Numbered from the stretch's first letter, positions 15,992 through 23,854 are shown. The stretch is 24,640 nt of DNA from Lachnospiraceae bacterium (GCA_009774465.1 VSNT01000053.1:1-24640), one strand, 5' to 3'. The notes: generated by a model not told the origin, from the letters alone. Numbers and translations: made by a program.

Positions 15992-16429
15992 ATGAGAATT
16001 ATGGGTTTGGATTTCGGAGCAAAAACGGTGGGGGTGGCAATCAGTGATCCCTTACTTATTACTGCTCAGGGAATAGAGATTATCAGAAGAAAAGAAGAAA
16101 ATAAGCTGCGCCGCACACTGGCAAGAATAGAGGAGCTGATAGAGGAATACCAGGTTGGGGAGATTGTGCTTGGCCTGCCTAAAAATATGAACGACACTCT
16201 GGGCCCCAGAGCGGATATTACACTGGAATTTAAGGACAAATTAGAGCGGCGTACCGGACTTTCGGTACAAATGTGGGATGAAAGACTTACTACAGTGGCA
16301 GCGGACAAGGTCATGATGGAAGCCGGAATTCGAAGAGAAAATCGTAAGGAGTACGTTGACCAGATTGCGGCGGTATTTATTTTACAGGGATTTTTGGATT
16401 TAAGAAGCAGAAAGCAAGGAGAAGATTGA
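15992..16429 (+). CDS. ruvX: RuvX/YqgF-type Holliday junction resolvase homologue
   Basis: The 145-residue protein has the RNase-H-like YqgF fold: MRIMGLDFGAKTVGVAISDP (first acidic residue in LDFG), GEIVLGLPKNMND, a conserved glutamate in WDERLTT, and a late aspartate in EYVDQIAAVFILQ. Relatives resolve Holliday junctions or process pre-16S rRNA. The ATG at 15992 gives the typical N-terminus. The in-frame TTG at 15959 overlaps the upstream gene and lacks a ribosome site, so the longer form is rejected. The gap to the preceding stop is 23 bp and the DUF1292 gene begins immediately after its stop codon. Confidence 0.9.
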   Translation: MRIMGLDFGAKTVGVAISDPLLITAQGIEIIRRKEENKLRRTLARIEELIEEYQVGEIVLGLPKNMNDTLGPRADITLEFKDKLERRTGLSVQMWDERLTTVAADKVMMEAGIRRENRKEYVDQIAAVFILQGFLDLRSRKQGED

Positions 16430-16684
16430 TTGGAAAAGGTTAAATTTATACTGGATACGCAGGAGAGTGTGGAATTTTATGTTTTAGAGCAGACCAGGCT
16501 TGGCGGCAATCAGTATATTCTGGTGACGGATGCCGAAGAAGGAGACGGAGATGCTCTTATTTTAAAGGAAATTTCGCTCAAGAACGCAGATGAAAAAGTT
16601 TATGAGATTGTAGAAGAAGATACGGAGTTATCTGCAGTTGCAGCAGTATTTGAAACTTTGCTTGAGGATATCAGGCTTATGTAA
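16430..16684 (+). CDS. DUF1292 family protein (YrzB-like)
   Basis: This small acidic protein of 84 residues starts with TTG directly after the ruvX stop, with AAGGAG seven bases upstream. It matches the DUF1292 pattern: an FxLxxxE beta-rich start, YILVTDAEEGDGDALIL, and an acidic C-terminal half ending FETLLEDIRLM. The function is unknown. The conserved linkage with IreB-type and RuvX genes suggests co-expression rather than a defined shared pathway. No terminator is visible before the rnjA leader. Confidence 0.85.
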   Translation: MEKVKFILDTQESVEFYVLEQTRLGGNQYILVTDAEEGDGDALILKEISLKNADEKVYEIVEEDTELSAVAAVFETLLEDIRLM

Positions 16685-16692
16685 ATATAATA

Positions 16693-16793
16693 TTCAGTTA
16701 CTGTGGGGGCTTTATTAAAATTGGTGTGGCTGCGGAATGCATAGCGTGGGACAGGCGGCTTTTTGCGTGAAAAGGTGCCGCAGGGCGATGCAT
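16693..16793 (+). promoter_or_regulatory. candidate rnjA promoter and folded 5' leader with alternative helices
   Basis: TTCAGT (16693-16698) and TAAAAT (16716-16721), 17 bp apart, form a weak promoter with a start near 16728. A hairpin follows: GCGGCTTTT (16755-16763) pairs with AAAAG and CCGC (16770-16774, 16778-16781) around a GTG bulge. ATGCAT at 16737-16742 can pair with ATGCAT at 16788-16793 as an outer stem. CTGCGG (16730-16735) can instead pair with CCGCAG (16778-16783), excluding the first hairpin. There is no U-tract. The rest of the 220-bp gap holds no gene. The pairings are read from sequence; regulation of rnjA is inferred. Confidence 0.4.
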
Positions 16794-16904
16794 AAATGTA
16801 AAATACAATGGTGCGGAAGATAAATGTTAAGAACAGTGAATTTCATAGCAGACCAGCAAATAAAACTCTCTACAGGTACTGGAAGGAATGTGGAGGAAAA
16901 TTGA

Positions 16905-18578
16905 TTGAAAAAAAATGAACAGAAAAGCAGCTCAGGGCTGAAGATCATTCCACTTGGAGGTCTTGAGCAGATTGGCATGAACATTACTGCCTTTGAATAT
17001 GAGGATAGTATTGTTGTGGTGGATTGCGGCCTTTCATTTCCGGAAGACGATATGCTGGGAATAGATCTGGTTATTCCGGATGTGATTTATCTAAAAAATA
17101 ATATTGAAAAGGTCAAAGGGTTTATTATTACCCACGGTCATGAAGACCATATTGGCGCTCTTCCCTATATCCTCAGAGATATTAATGTACCTATTTATGC
17201 TACTAAACTGACAATGGGCATCATAGAAAACAAATTAAAGGAGCATAACCTTACAGGTAATACAAAGCGTAAAGTTGTAAAATTTGGACAGTCTATTAAT
17301 TTAGGACAGTTTCGTATTGAATTCATTAAGACCAATCACAGTATTGTAGATGCGGCGGCGCTTGCTATTTATTCTCCGGCGGGCATTGTGGTGCACACTG
17401 GGGATTTTAAAGTGGATTATACGCCGGTGTTTGGAGACGCCATTGATCTGCAGAGGTTTGCTGAAATCGGGAAAAAGGGTGTACTGGCGCTGATGTGTGA
17501 TTCCACAAATGCGGAAAGACCTGGATTCACACCGTCGGAACGTACAGTTGGCAGAACCTTTGATACCCTTTTTGAAGAGCATAAAAATACCCGTATTATC
17601 GTTGCAACCTTTGCTTCTAATGTGGACAGGGTGCAGCAGATTATAAATTCCGCCGATAAGTTTGGCCGCAAAGTAGTGGTGGAAGGCCGAAGCATGGTGA
17701 ATATTATTGAAACAGCCACCAATCTGGGCTATTTGAATATTCCCGATAATACACTGATCAATATAGAGCAGTTAAAAAATTACCCAGATGAAAAAACAGT
17801 GATTATCACCACCGGAAGTCAGGGAGAAAGTATGGCGGCTTTAAGCCGTATGGCGGAAGACAATCACCGAAAGATTTCTATCGGGCCCAGTGATACGGTT
17901 ATTTTTTCCTCTCATCCTATTCCCGGTAACGAGAAGGCTGTGACAAATGTGATTAATGAACTGCTTCTTAAGGGAGCAGATGTTATTTTTCAGGATGTGC
18001 ATGTTTCCGGACATGCCTGCCAGGAAGAAATTAAGCTTATTTATACGCTGGTGCATCCTCAATATGCAATACCTGTACATGGAGAATATAAACATTTAAA
18101 GGCACAGGCAAAGATTGCAAAAGATTTGGGAATTGCAAAGGAAAATATTTTTATTTTAAGGTCGGGAGATGTACTGGAGCTGACGGAAGAAAAAGCGCAG
18201 ATTACCGGTAAGGTTCCGGTGGGAGATATTTTGGTAGACGGACTGGGCGTAGGAGATGTTGGGAACATTGTGTTAAGAGACAGACAGCATCTTGCGGAGG
18301 ATGGTATCCTGATTGTGGTGCTTGGTCTTGACGGAACTACGGATGAACTGGTAAGCGGACCTGAAATTGTATCAAGAGGGTTTGTATACGTAAGAGAATC
18401 GGACGAGCTTATGGATGAAGCCAGAATTGTGGTAAATGAGGCAGTGGAAGGCTGCCTGAGCCGGGGGATTGCTGATTGGGGAAAACTGAAAAGTTCTATC
18501 AAGGATTCTCTTGGGGAATATGTATGGAAAAAGACAAAACGCCGTCCTATGATCCTGCCTATCATAATGGAGATATAA
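16905..18578 (+). CDS. rnjA: ribonuclease J
   Basis: RNase J is a metallo-beta-lactamase/beta-CASP nuclease with 5'-to-3' exonuclease and endonuclease activity, central to Firmicutes mRNA turnover and rRNA maturation. The 557-residue length is typical. The metal site HxHxDH is THGHEDH (His77, His79, Asp81, His82), followed by HTGDFKVD and the beta-CASP region (MCDSTNAERPG, TTGSQGESMAAL, SSHPIPGNEKAV). VHVSGHACQEE and PVHGEYKHLKAQ lie near the C-terminal end of the catalytic core. It starts with TTG preceded by GGAGG at eight bases; the nearby ATG at 16915 is out of frame. It is followed by a YlbF-family gene, also linked to RNA decay. Confidence 0.94.
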   Translation: MKKNEQKSSSGLKIIPLGGLEQIGMNITAFEYEDSIVVVDCGLSFPEDDMLGIDLVIPDVIYLKNNIEKVKGFIITHGHEDHIGALPYILRDINVPIYATKLTMGIIENKLKEHNLTGNTKRKVVKFGQSINLGQFRIEFIKTNHSIVDAAALAIYSPAGIVVHTGDFKVDYTPVFGDAIDLQRFAEIGKKGVLALMCDSTNAERPGFTPSERTVGRTFDTLFEEHKNTRIIVATFASNVDRVQQIINSADKFGRKVVVEGRSMVNIIETATNLGYLNIPDNTLINIEQLKNYPDEKTVIITTGSQGESMAALSRMAEDNHRKISIGPSDTVIFSSHPIPGNEKAVTNVINELLLKGADVIFQDVHVSGHACQEEIKLIYTLVHPQYAIPVHGEYKHLKAQAKIAKDLGIAKENIFILRSGDVLELTEEKAQITGKVPVGDILVDGLGVGDVGNIVLRDRQHLAEDGILIVVLGLDGTTDELVSGPEIVSRGFVYVRESDELMDEARIVVNEAVEGCLSRGIADWGKLKSSIKDSLGEYVWKKTKRRPMILPIIMEI

Positions 18579-18592
18579 GGAGATAAATACTC

Positions 18593-18925
18593 ATGATGGA
18601 GAATCAAATGAAAGATGCGCTGGATAATTTTGTTAATGCAATGAAAGAAACAGAGGTATGTAAAAGATATTATTATCAATTAGGAAAAATTAAAAAAAAT
18701 CCTGAATTGTTTAAAAAAGTAAATGAGTACCGGCAGAAGAATTATGAAATACAAAATACCTGTCAGGAAAGCGAATTGTTTGAAAAAATGGATGCATTTG
18801 AGAGAGAATATGAGAAATTTCGTGATAATCCGATTGTCGATGATTTTCTTCGTGCAGAGCTTGCTTTATGCAGAATGATGCAGGAGATCAATATATTTAT
18901 TACGGATGAGATCGGTTTTGAATAG
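18593..18925 (+). CDS. YlbF/YmcA family regulator
   Basis: This 110-residue, mostly helical and highly charged protein matches the YlbF/YmcA (Com_YlbF) family. In Bacillus, YlbF forms the Y-complex with YmcA and YaaT, which directs RNase Y cleavage. A heptad-like helical region spans about residues 30-85 and there are no membrane segments. It lies 14 bp after rnjA with AAGGAG ten bases before the ATG, so it is co-transcribed with an RNase. Whether it acts on RNase Y here, or is a cousin with another partner, cannot be read from the sequence. Confidence 0.8.
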   Translation: MMENQMKDALDNFVNAMKETEVCKRYYYQLGKIKKNPELFKKVNEYRQKNYEIQNTCQESELFEKMDAFEREYEKFRDNPIVDDFLRAELALCRMMQEINIFITDEIGFE

Positions 18926-18954
18926 GCAGCTTTTGAAAGGACGTGGTTAGCTCT

Positions 18955-19443
18955 ATGAATGTAAAATATTTAATAGTTACTGTAATTGAAACAATAATAA
19001 AAGTAGTAATTATTGCTGCTGTTATTGTGTTTGTTATGCGTGGGGCCACGAAAGCCTATGACTTTGGCTATCGGGTATTTGCAGATACGCCTGTATCTGT
19101 TTCGGGAGGACGTACCATAACCATAGGAGTTGCAGAGGATGCATCCATAAAGGATATTGCGGAAATGCTGGTGGAAAAAGGACTGATAGAAGATGCAAAC
19201 CTGTTTGTAGTGCAGGAGCTGCTTTCTGCATATCATGGCGATATTCTTCCCGGAATTTATGACTTGAGCACGGATATGACAGCCCAGCAGATGCTGGAGA
19301 TCATGTCTACTCCTGTGGAGGAGAAAAGTGAACCAGGTGCAGATACTTCACAGGGACAGGAAAGCGGTGCAGAAGAAGGTGCCGGAGAAGAGGGCAGCCC
19401 GGATGAAGGCCTTGATGATCCAAACAGTGAAGCAGCCCAGTAA
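18955..19443 (+). CDS. short MltG-like membrane protein without catalytic domain
   Basis: The 162-residue product has one N-terminal membrane segment (about residues 6-28), then an extracellular YceG/MltG N-terminal-like domain. That domain has ITIGVAEDASIKDIAEMLVE, GLIEDANLF, and LPGIYDLSTDMTAQQMLEIM, and the protein ends in a Glu/Gly/Ser-rich low-complexity tail from about 115. Full MltG is roughly 330 residues or more, with a catalytic glutamate in its C-terminal domain; that domain is absent here. It is therefore unlikely to be an active transglycosylase and may bind peptidoglycan or an elongasome partner. The ATG at 18955 is chosen; GTG at 18943 is in frame but sits almost on the AAAGG site. 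Confidence 0.72.
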   Translation: MNVKYLIVTVIETIIKVVIIAAVIVFVMRGATKAYDFGYRVFADTPVSVSGGRTITIGVAEDASIKDIAEMLVEKGLIEDANLFVVQELLSAYHGDILPGIYDLSTDMTAQQMLEIMSTPVEEKSEPGADTSQGQESGAEEGAGEEGSPDEGLDDPNSEAAQ

Positions 19444-19463
19444 AATATAAGGAAAGAAAAATT

Positions 19464-20105
19464 GTGATTACGGAAGAAAGAATCAGTACATTTATTAGTT
19501 CTTTTGATACAGGAAATACGCCTTTTTTAAATGAGCTGGAGGAATTTGCAATTAAAACCAATGTGCCTGTAATCAGGCCTCAGATGCAGAATCTTTTAAA
19601 GCTGCTTCTTGCAGTAAAGCAGCCTGAACGGATTCTTGAGGTGGGGACGGCCATTGGTTTTTCGGCATTGTTGATGAGTGAATACGGGGCGGCAGACTGT
19701 AAGATTACTACCATTGAAAAATATGAAAAAAGAATTCCGCTGGCCAGGGAAAATTTTAAAAAGGCGGGAAAAGAAGATCAAATTTTTCTGCTAGAGGGAG
19801 ATGCCGCTGAGATTTTAAAGGAGTTGAAAGATCCCTTTGACTTTATTTTCATGGATGCGGCAAAAGGCCAGTATATCCATTTTCTTCCAGATATTTTAAG
19901 ATTAATGCCTAAAGGAGGAATTTTGGTGTCTGATAATGTTCTGCAGGACGGTGATGTGATGGAATCCCGGTTTGCGGTGACCAGAAGAGACCGCACGATT
20001 CACAGCAGAATGAGAGACTATCTCTATGAACTAAAGCAGAATAAGCAGTTATGTACGGACATTCTTCCTGTGGGAGACGGGGTAACCATAAGTGTAAAAC
20101 TATAG
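19464..20105 (+). CDS. trmR: tRNA 5-hydroxyuridine methyltransferase (O-methyltransferase)
   Basis: This 213-residue class I SAM-dependent O-methyltransferase has the SAM motif ILEVGTAIGFSALLM (57-71), TIEKYEKR, and a metal site in FMDAAKGQY (Asp131) and SDNVL (Asp157, Asn158). It resembles the catechol/caffeoyl-CoA methyltransferase fold. The gene lies 11 bp before a U32 peptidase-family gene, the same pairing as Bacillus trmR (yrrM) with trhP genes. There TrhP makes 5-hydroxyuridine and TrmR methylates it to 5-methoxyuridine at tRNA position 34. That context decides the function; sequence alone would give only an O-methyltransferase. It starts with GTG after an AAGGAAAG site. Confidence 0.82.
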   Translation: MITEERISTFISSFDTGNTPFLNELEEFAIKTNVPVIRPQMQNLLKLLLAVKQPERILEVGTAIGFSALLMSEYGAADCKITTIEKYEKRIPLARENFKKAGKEDQIFLLEGDAAEILKELKDPFDFIFMDAAKGQYIHFLPDILRLMPKGGILVSDNVLQDGDVMESRFAVTRRDRTIHSRMRDYLYELKQNKQLCTDILPVGDGVTISVKL

Positions 20106-20116
20106 GGGAGAGAGCA

Positions 20117-21343
20117 ATGAAAAAACCTGAGCTATTAATACCGGCCAGTTCGCTGGAAGTTTTAAAAACAGCAGTGCTTTTCGGAGCAGATGCGGTATAT
20201 ATTGGCGGAGAAGCCTTTGGGCTTCGCGCAAAAGCAAAAAATTTTTCTGGCGAAGAAATGAAGCAGGGAATTGCCTTTGCACATGCACATGGAGTAAGAG
20301 TGCATGTGACAGCAAATATTCTTGCCCACAATAATGATTTAAATGGTGCGGAAGAATATTTTCATGAATTAAAGGAAATGAAACCGGATGCTTTGATTAT
20401 AGCAGATCCGGGAATGTTTATGCTGGCGAAAAGGATTTGTCCGGAAATTGAGATTCATATTTCTACCCAGGCAAATAATACAAACTACATGACTTATTTA
20501 TTCTGGCATGATTTGGGAGCCAAAAGAGTAGTTTCTGCAAGAGAGCTTTCTTTAGAGGAAATCAGAGAAATCCGCAGCAGGATTCCTGCTGATATGGAGA
20601 TAGAAAGCTTTATTCATGGCGCTATGTGTATTTCCTATTCCGGAAGATGCCTTCTTAGCAGCTATTTTACCGGAAGAGATGCAAACCAGGGAGCGTGTAC
20701 GCATCCCTGCCGCTGGAAATATGCGGTAATGGAGGAAAGCCGTCCGGGGGAATATCTGCCGGTGTACGAAAATGAGAGAGGAACTTACATTTTTAATTCC
20801 AAAGATCTGTGCATGATAGAGCACATTCCGGAAATGGTAGATGCGGGAATTGACAGTTTTAAGATAGAAGGAAGGATGAAGACTGCATTGTATGTGGCGG
20901 CAGTTGCCAGAACATACCGAAAGGCAATTGATGATTATTTTACTTCGGAGGAAAAATATCGGGGGAATATGGACTGGTACAGATCGGAAATATCCAAGTG
21001 CACTTACCGCCAGTTTACCACCGGATTTTATTTTGGAAAGCCTGATGAAAATACACAGATTTATGACAGCAATACCTATGTGAATGAATATGTTTATCTT
21101 GGCATGATCGAAGAGGTATCTAAGGAGGGAAAGGTAAGAATAGAACAGAAAAATAAATTCAGCGTAGGCGATCACATAGAAATTATGAAGCCCGGTGGAG
21201 AAAATGTAGAAGTGGAAGTATTGTCTCTAACGACAGATGAGGGAGAAAAAGTTGAAAGCGCGCCTCACCCTCAGCAGAAATTATGGGTGGAGTTAAGCAA
21301 AAAGGCGGAGCAATATGATCTGCTCAGAGTGCAAAAACCATAA
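20117..21343 (+). CDS. trhP: tRNA hydroxylation protein TrhP-like (U32 peptidase family)
   Basis: This 408-residue member of the U32 family is needed for prephenate-dependent hydroxylation of U34 in tRNA; despite the name, most members are not peptidases. It shows an N-terminal TIM-barrel-like domain (LLIPASSLEVLKTAVLFGAD, GLRAKAKNF), STQANNTN, and a four-cysteine cluster motif, Cys171, Cys178, Cys194 and Cys198 (MCISYSGRC, GACTHPCRW), likely binding iron-sulfur. FKIEGRMKTALYVA and a C-terminal beta-barrel follow. The start at 20117 follows GGGGAGAG; an upstream in-frame ATG lies inside trmR. Only one U32 gene is present here, whereas Bacillus has two adjacent ones. RlhA, which modifies 23S rRNA, is a possible alternative. 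Confidence 0.82.
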   Translation: MKKPELLIPASSLEVLKTAVLFGADAVYIGGEAFGLRAKAKNFSGEEMKQGIAFAHAHGVRVHVTANILAHNNDLNGAEEYFHELKEMKPDALIIADPGMFMLAKRICPEIEIHISTQANNTNYMTYLFWHDLGAKRVVSARELSLEEIREIRSRIPADMEIESFIHGAMCISYSGRCLLSSYFTGRDANQGACTHPCRWKYAVMEESRPGEYLPVYENERGTYIFNSKDLCMIEHIPEMVDAGIDSFKIEGRMKTALYVAAVARTYRKAIDDYFTSEEKYRGNMDWYRSEISKCTYRQFTTGFYFGKPDENTQIYDSNTYVNEYVYLGMIEEVSKEGKVRIEQKNKFSVGDHIEIMKPGGENVEVEVLSLTTDEGEKVESAPHPQQKLWVELSKKAEQYDLLRVQKP

Positions 21344-21378
21344 TTAGGAAGTTTGGGTTAAAATGGAGGAAATATAGT

Positions 21379-21392
21379 ATATTGTACAATAT
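21379..21392. promoter_or_regulatory. 14-bp perfect palindrome, possible regulator site
   Basis: ATATTGTACAATAT is a perfect inverted repeat in the trhP-glnN gap, about 70 bp upstream of the candidate glnN promoter. Its form resembles binding sites of dimeric repressors or activators. No specific regulator is identified, and AT-rich palindromes of this size can arise by chance. Confidence 0.35.
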
Positions 21393-21462
21393 GCCCATAT
21401 CATTTTCAGCATCAAAAATCTTTTTATTCAAAACTGATAAAATTGTAAAAAGGGTATTGCAA

Positions 21463-21490
21463 TTTCAAAAATTATAGAGTATCGTATAAC
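21463..21490 (+). promoter_or_regulatory. candidate glnN promoter
   Basis: TTTCAA (21463-21468) and TATAAC (21485-21490) are 16 bp apart. An overlapping alternative is TTGCAA (21457-21462) with TATCGT (21480-21485) at 17 bp. Either would start transcription just before the two leader hairpins. No comparable promoter is visible between the leader terminator and the glnN start. Confidence 0.42.
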
Positions 21491-21493
21491 AGG

Positions 21494-21562
21494 TAAAGGA
21501 AAAACCTTTAAATAATAACCCTGAACGAAGATGTTCCAAATATTTTTTGGAGCATTTTTTTT
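21494..21562 (+). terminator. terminator in the glnN leader with competing hairpin (possible attenuator)
   Basis: The terminator pairs 21531-21540 (ATGTTCCAAA) with 21546-21555 (TTTGGAGCAT; ten pairs, one G·T) and is followed by eight T. Two hairpins precede it: TAAAGG/CCTTTA (21494-21510) and GAAC/GTTC with a six-base loop (21523-21536). The second uses bases 21533-21536 of the terminator arm, so the two folds exclude each other. This arrangement suggests regulated readthrough into glnN, which starts 69 bp downstream. It could instead simply end the trhP transcript. ANTAR-type leaders have two six-base-loop hairpins with conserved A1 and G4; only G4 of the second loop fits. Confidence 0.6.
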
Positions 21563-21630
21563 GTAAAAAGGGATCTGAAAGACCATGCTGCATGTTTTTA
21601 TGAAAAATAATTTTGAAAGGAAATAAAAAA

Positions 21631-23742
21631 ATGAGTGAAGTAATTAATGTTGAAGAGCTCTTTGCCAGCAAGGTATTTACGCGTGCGACAATGAGAGAAC
21701 GTCTGCCTGAGAACGTTTATAAGGAAGTAATTAAGGTAATGGAAAAAGGTGGTGAGCTATCTCTTGCTGCCGCTGATGTTGTTGCAAAGGAAATGAAAGA
21801 CTGGGCAGTGGAAAATGGGGCAACACACTATACCCACTGGTTCCAGCCTCTGACAGGGATTACTGCTGAAAAGCATGACTCTTTTGTTTCCCATCCGGAT
21901 GAAAGCGGAAAAATGTTGATGGAATTTTCGGGAAAGGAATTAATTAAGGGAGAACCGGATGCTTCTTCGTTCCCTTCCGGAGGACTTCGCGCTACTTTTG
22001 AAGCAAGAGGATATACTGCATGGGATATTACGTCGCCTGCCTTTTTAAAGGAGGATGCCACAGGAGTAATTCTCTGTATTCCTACAGCATTTTGTTCTTA
22101 CAAGGGAGAAGCTCTTGATAAAAAGACTCCACTGCTTCGTTCTATGGAAGCAATCAGCGAGCAGGCGCTTCGTATTGTCAGATTGTTTGGCAATACAGGT
22201 GCAAAAAAGGTGGTTGCAAGTGTGGGGCCTGAGCAGGAATATTTTCTGGTGGACAGGGAAAAATACCTGAAAAGACCGGATCTGATTTTTGCAGGCCGGA
22301 CTTTGTTTGGCGCACCGGCGCCTAAGGGACAGGAGCTTGAAGACCATTATTTTGGAACCATCAGGGAGCGTGTGGGCGCATATATGAAGGATTTGAACAT
22401 TGAACTGTGGAAGCTGGGGGTTACCGCGAAAACACAGCACAATGAAGTGGCCCCTGCACAGCATGAGCTGGCGCCTATCTATGAGACAGCCAACATTGCG
22501 GTAGACCATAATCAGCTTGTAATGGAAACAATGAAAAAGGTTGCCGGACGTCATGGCCTTACCTGCCTGCTTCATGAAAAGCCTTTTGCAGGAGTAAACG
22601 GTTCCGGTAAGCATAATAACTGGTCGCTGGCAACAGACAATGGAGTAAATCTTTTAGATCCCGGCGATACGCCAAATGAAAATATTCAGTTTCTTCTGGT
22701 TTTAGCATGTATTATTAAAGCGGTGGACAGACATGCAGATCTGCTTCGTCAGAGTGCGTCGGATGTGGGAAATGACCACAGGCTTGGTGCAAATGAGGCG
22801 CCTCCGGCAATTATATCTGTCTTTTTAGGAGAACAGCTTGAGGATGTTGTTAAACAGCTTGTGGAAACAGGTGAGGCAGCGCATGTATTACAGGGCGGCA
22901 AGCTGGAGACAGGTGTTTCCACACTGCCTGATTTTACAAAGGATGCAACTGACAGAAACAGAACGTCACCCTTTGCATTTACCGGAAATAAGTTTGAGTT
23001 CCGTATGGTCGGTTCAGCGGACTCTATTGGAAGCCCCAATACCATATTGAATGCGATTGTGGCTGAAGCCTTTTGTGAAGCAGCAGATGTGCTTGAAAAA
23101 GCAGAAGACTTTGATCTGGCAGTACACGATCTGATTAAGGAATATTTTACCAGACACCAGAGGATTATCTTTAATGGAGACGGTTATTCCGATGCATGGG
23201 TGGTAGAGGCGGAAAGAAGAGGACTTCCCAATATTAAGTCAATGATTGAGGCAGTGGATACATTGACAACAGAAAAATCCGTTAAGCTTTTTGATAAATT
23301 CGGTATTTTTACAAAAGCAGAACTGGAATCACGGGAAGAGATTCTTTATGAAACTTACGCTAAGACCATTAATATAGAAGCCCTTACCATGATTGACATG
23401 GCTTCCAAGCAAATCATACCTGCAGTGATCAAATACACAAAGTCCCTTGCAGATACGGTAATTGCTGTAAAGGAAGCAGGAGCGGATGCATCTGCTCAGG
23501 CGGATTTGCTTAATCAGATTACCGAAAAGCTGAACGGAATGAAAACAGCGCTTGCAAAGCTGGAGGAAGTAACTGCAAAAGCAAACAGCATGAGCCAGGC
23601 AAGGGAGCAGGCATTCTATTATAAGGATGTGGTAAAAGAGGTAATGGAGGAACTGCGGACACCTGCAGACGAAGCAGAAATGCTGGTAGATAAAAAGGTA
23701 TGGCCCATACCTACATATGGAGATTTGATTTTTGAAGTGTAA
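21631..23742 (+). CDS. glnN: glutamine synthetase type III
   Basis: This cytosolic ATP-dependent ligase makes glutamine from glutamate and ammonia. At 703 residues it matches the long GSIII class of anaerobes and cyanobacteria, not the roughly 450-residue GSI. Features in order are an N-terminal GSIII domain (THYTHWFQPLTGITAEKHDS, 65-84), GPEQEYFLVD, QHNEVAPAQHELAPIYE (near 270), NGSGKHNNWSL (near 323), and NRTSPFAFTGNKFEFRMVGS. A helical C-terminal region of about 150 residues ends IPTYGDLIFEV. The start at 21631 follows AAAGGA; the ORF extends six codons further but that ATG lies on the ribosome site. It is monocistronic between a leader terminator and a strong terminator, so nitrogen control may act through the leader. 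No P-II or regulator gene is adjacent. Confidence 0.95.
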   Translation: MSEVINVEELFASKVFTRATMRERLPENVYKEVIKVMEKGGELSLAAADVVAKEMKDWAVENGATHYTHWFQPLTGITAEKHDSFVSHPDESGKMLMEFSGKELIKGEPDASSFPSGGLRATFEARGYTAWDITSPAFLKEDATGVILCIPTAFCSYKGEALDKKTPLLRSMEAISEQALRIVRLFGNTGAKKVVASVGPEQEYFLVDREKYLKRPDLIFAGRTLFGAPAPKGQELEDHYFGTIRERVGAYMKDLNIELWKLGVTAKTQHNEVAPAQHELAPIYETANIAVDHNQLVMETMKKVAGRHGLTCLLHEKPFAGVNGSGKHNNWSLATDNGVNLLDPGDTPNENIQFLLVLACIIKAVDRHADLLRQSASDVGNDHRLGANEAPPAIISVFLGEQLEDVVKQLVETGEAAHVLQGGKLETGVSTLPDFTKDATDRNRTSPFAFTGNKFEFRMVGSADSIGSPNTILNAIVAEAFCEAADVLEKAEDFDLAVHDLIKEYFTRHQRIIFNGDGYSDAWVVEAERRGLPNIKSMIEAVDTLTTEKSVKLFDKFGIFTKAELESREEILYETYAKTINIEALTMIDMASKQIIPAVIKYTKSLADTVIAVKEAGADASAQADLLNQITEKLNGMKTALAKLEEVTAKANSMSQAREQAFYYKDVVKEVMEELRTPADEAEMLVDKKVWPIPTYGDLIFEV

Positions 23743-23773
23743 AATCTTTCCTTTTTAATATATGTTTTATTAA

Positions 23774-23818
23774 AAACTGCCGCCGGAATCATATGTGATC
23801 CTGGCGGCAGTTTATTTT
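23774..23818. terminator. strong bidirectional terminator after glnN
   Basis: AAACTGCCGCC (23774-23784) pairs perfectly with GGCGGCAGTTT (23803-23813), and TCA/TGA continues the stem inside. The tail is TTTATTTT on the forward strand and TTTTTAA on the reverse, so it can also end the reverse-strand gene that converges from the right. Confidence 0.88.
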
Positions 23819-23824
23819 ACATAA

Positions 23825-23849
23825 GGATGGCTGGCGAAGCCTGGCATCC
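23825..23849 (-). repeat. third, inverted copy of the 25-bp repeat element
   Basis: Read on the reverse strand the element begins GGATGCC, contains CTTCGC and ends ATCC. It matches the element at 13820-13844 at 19 of 25 positions with no gap. GGATG/CATCC and an inner GGC/GCC allow a good hairpin. It lies between the glnN terminator and the stop codon of the reverse-strand gene, again intergenic and 3' of genes. Confidence 0.6.
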
Positions 23850-23854
23850 GTTGT

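Noticed and set aside
20552..21175. A 207-codon reverse-strand ORF inside trhP, and a 189-codon one inside glnN (22045-22614)
   Set aside because: Both are antisense shadows of strongly conserved genes, rich in Cys, His and Phe, without ribosome sites or domain resemblance.
21494..21562. A canonical ANTAR-type antitermination leader before glnN
   Set aside because: The first hairpin has an all-A five-base loop and the second loop starts with G, so the conserved A1 and G4 of both loops are not satisfied.
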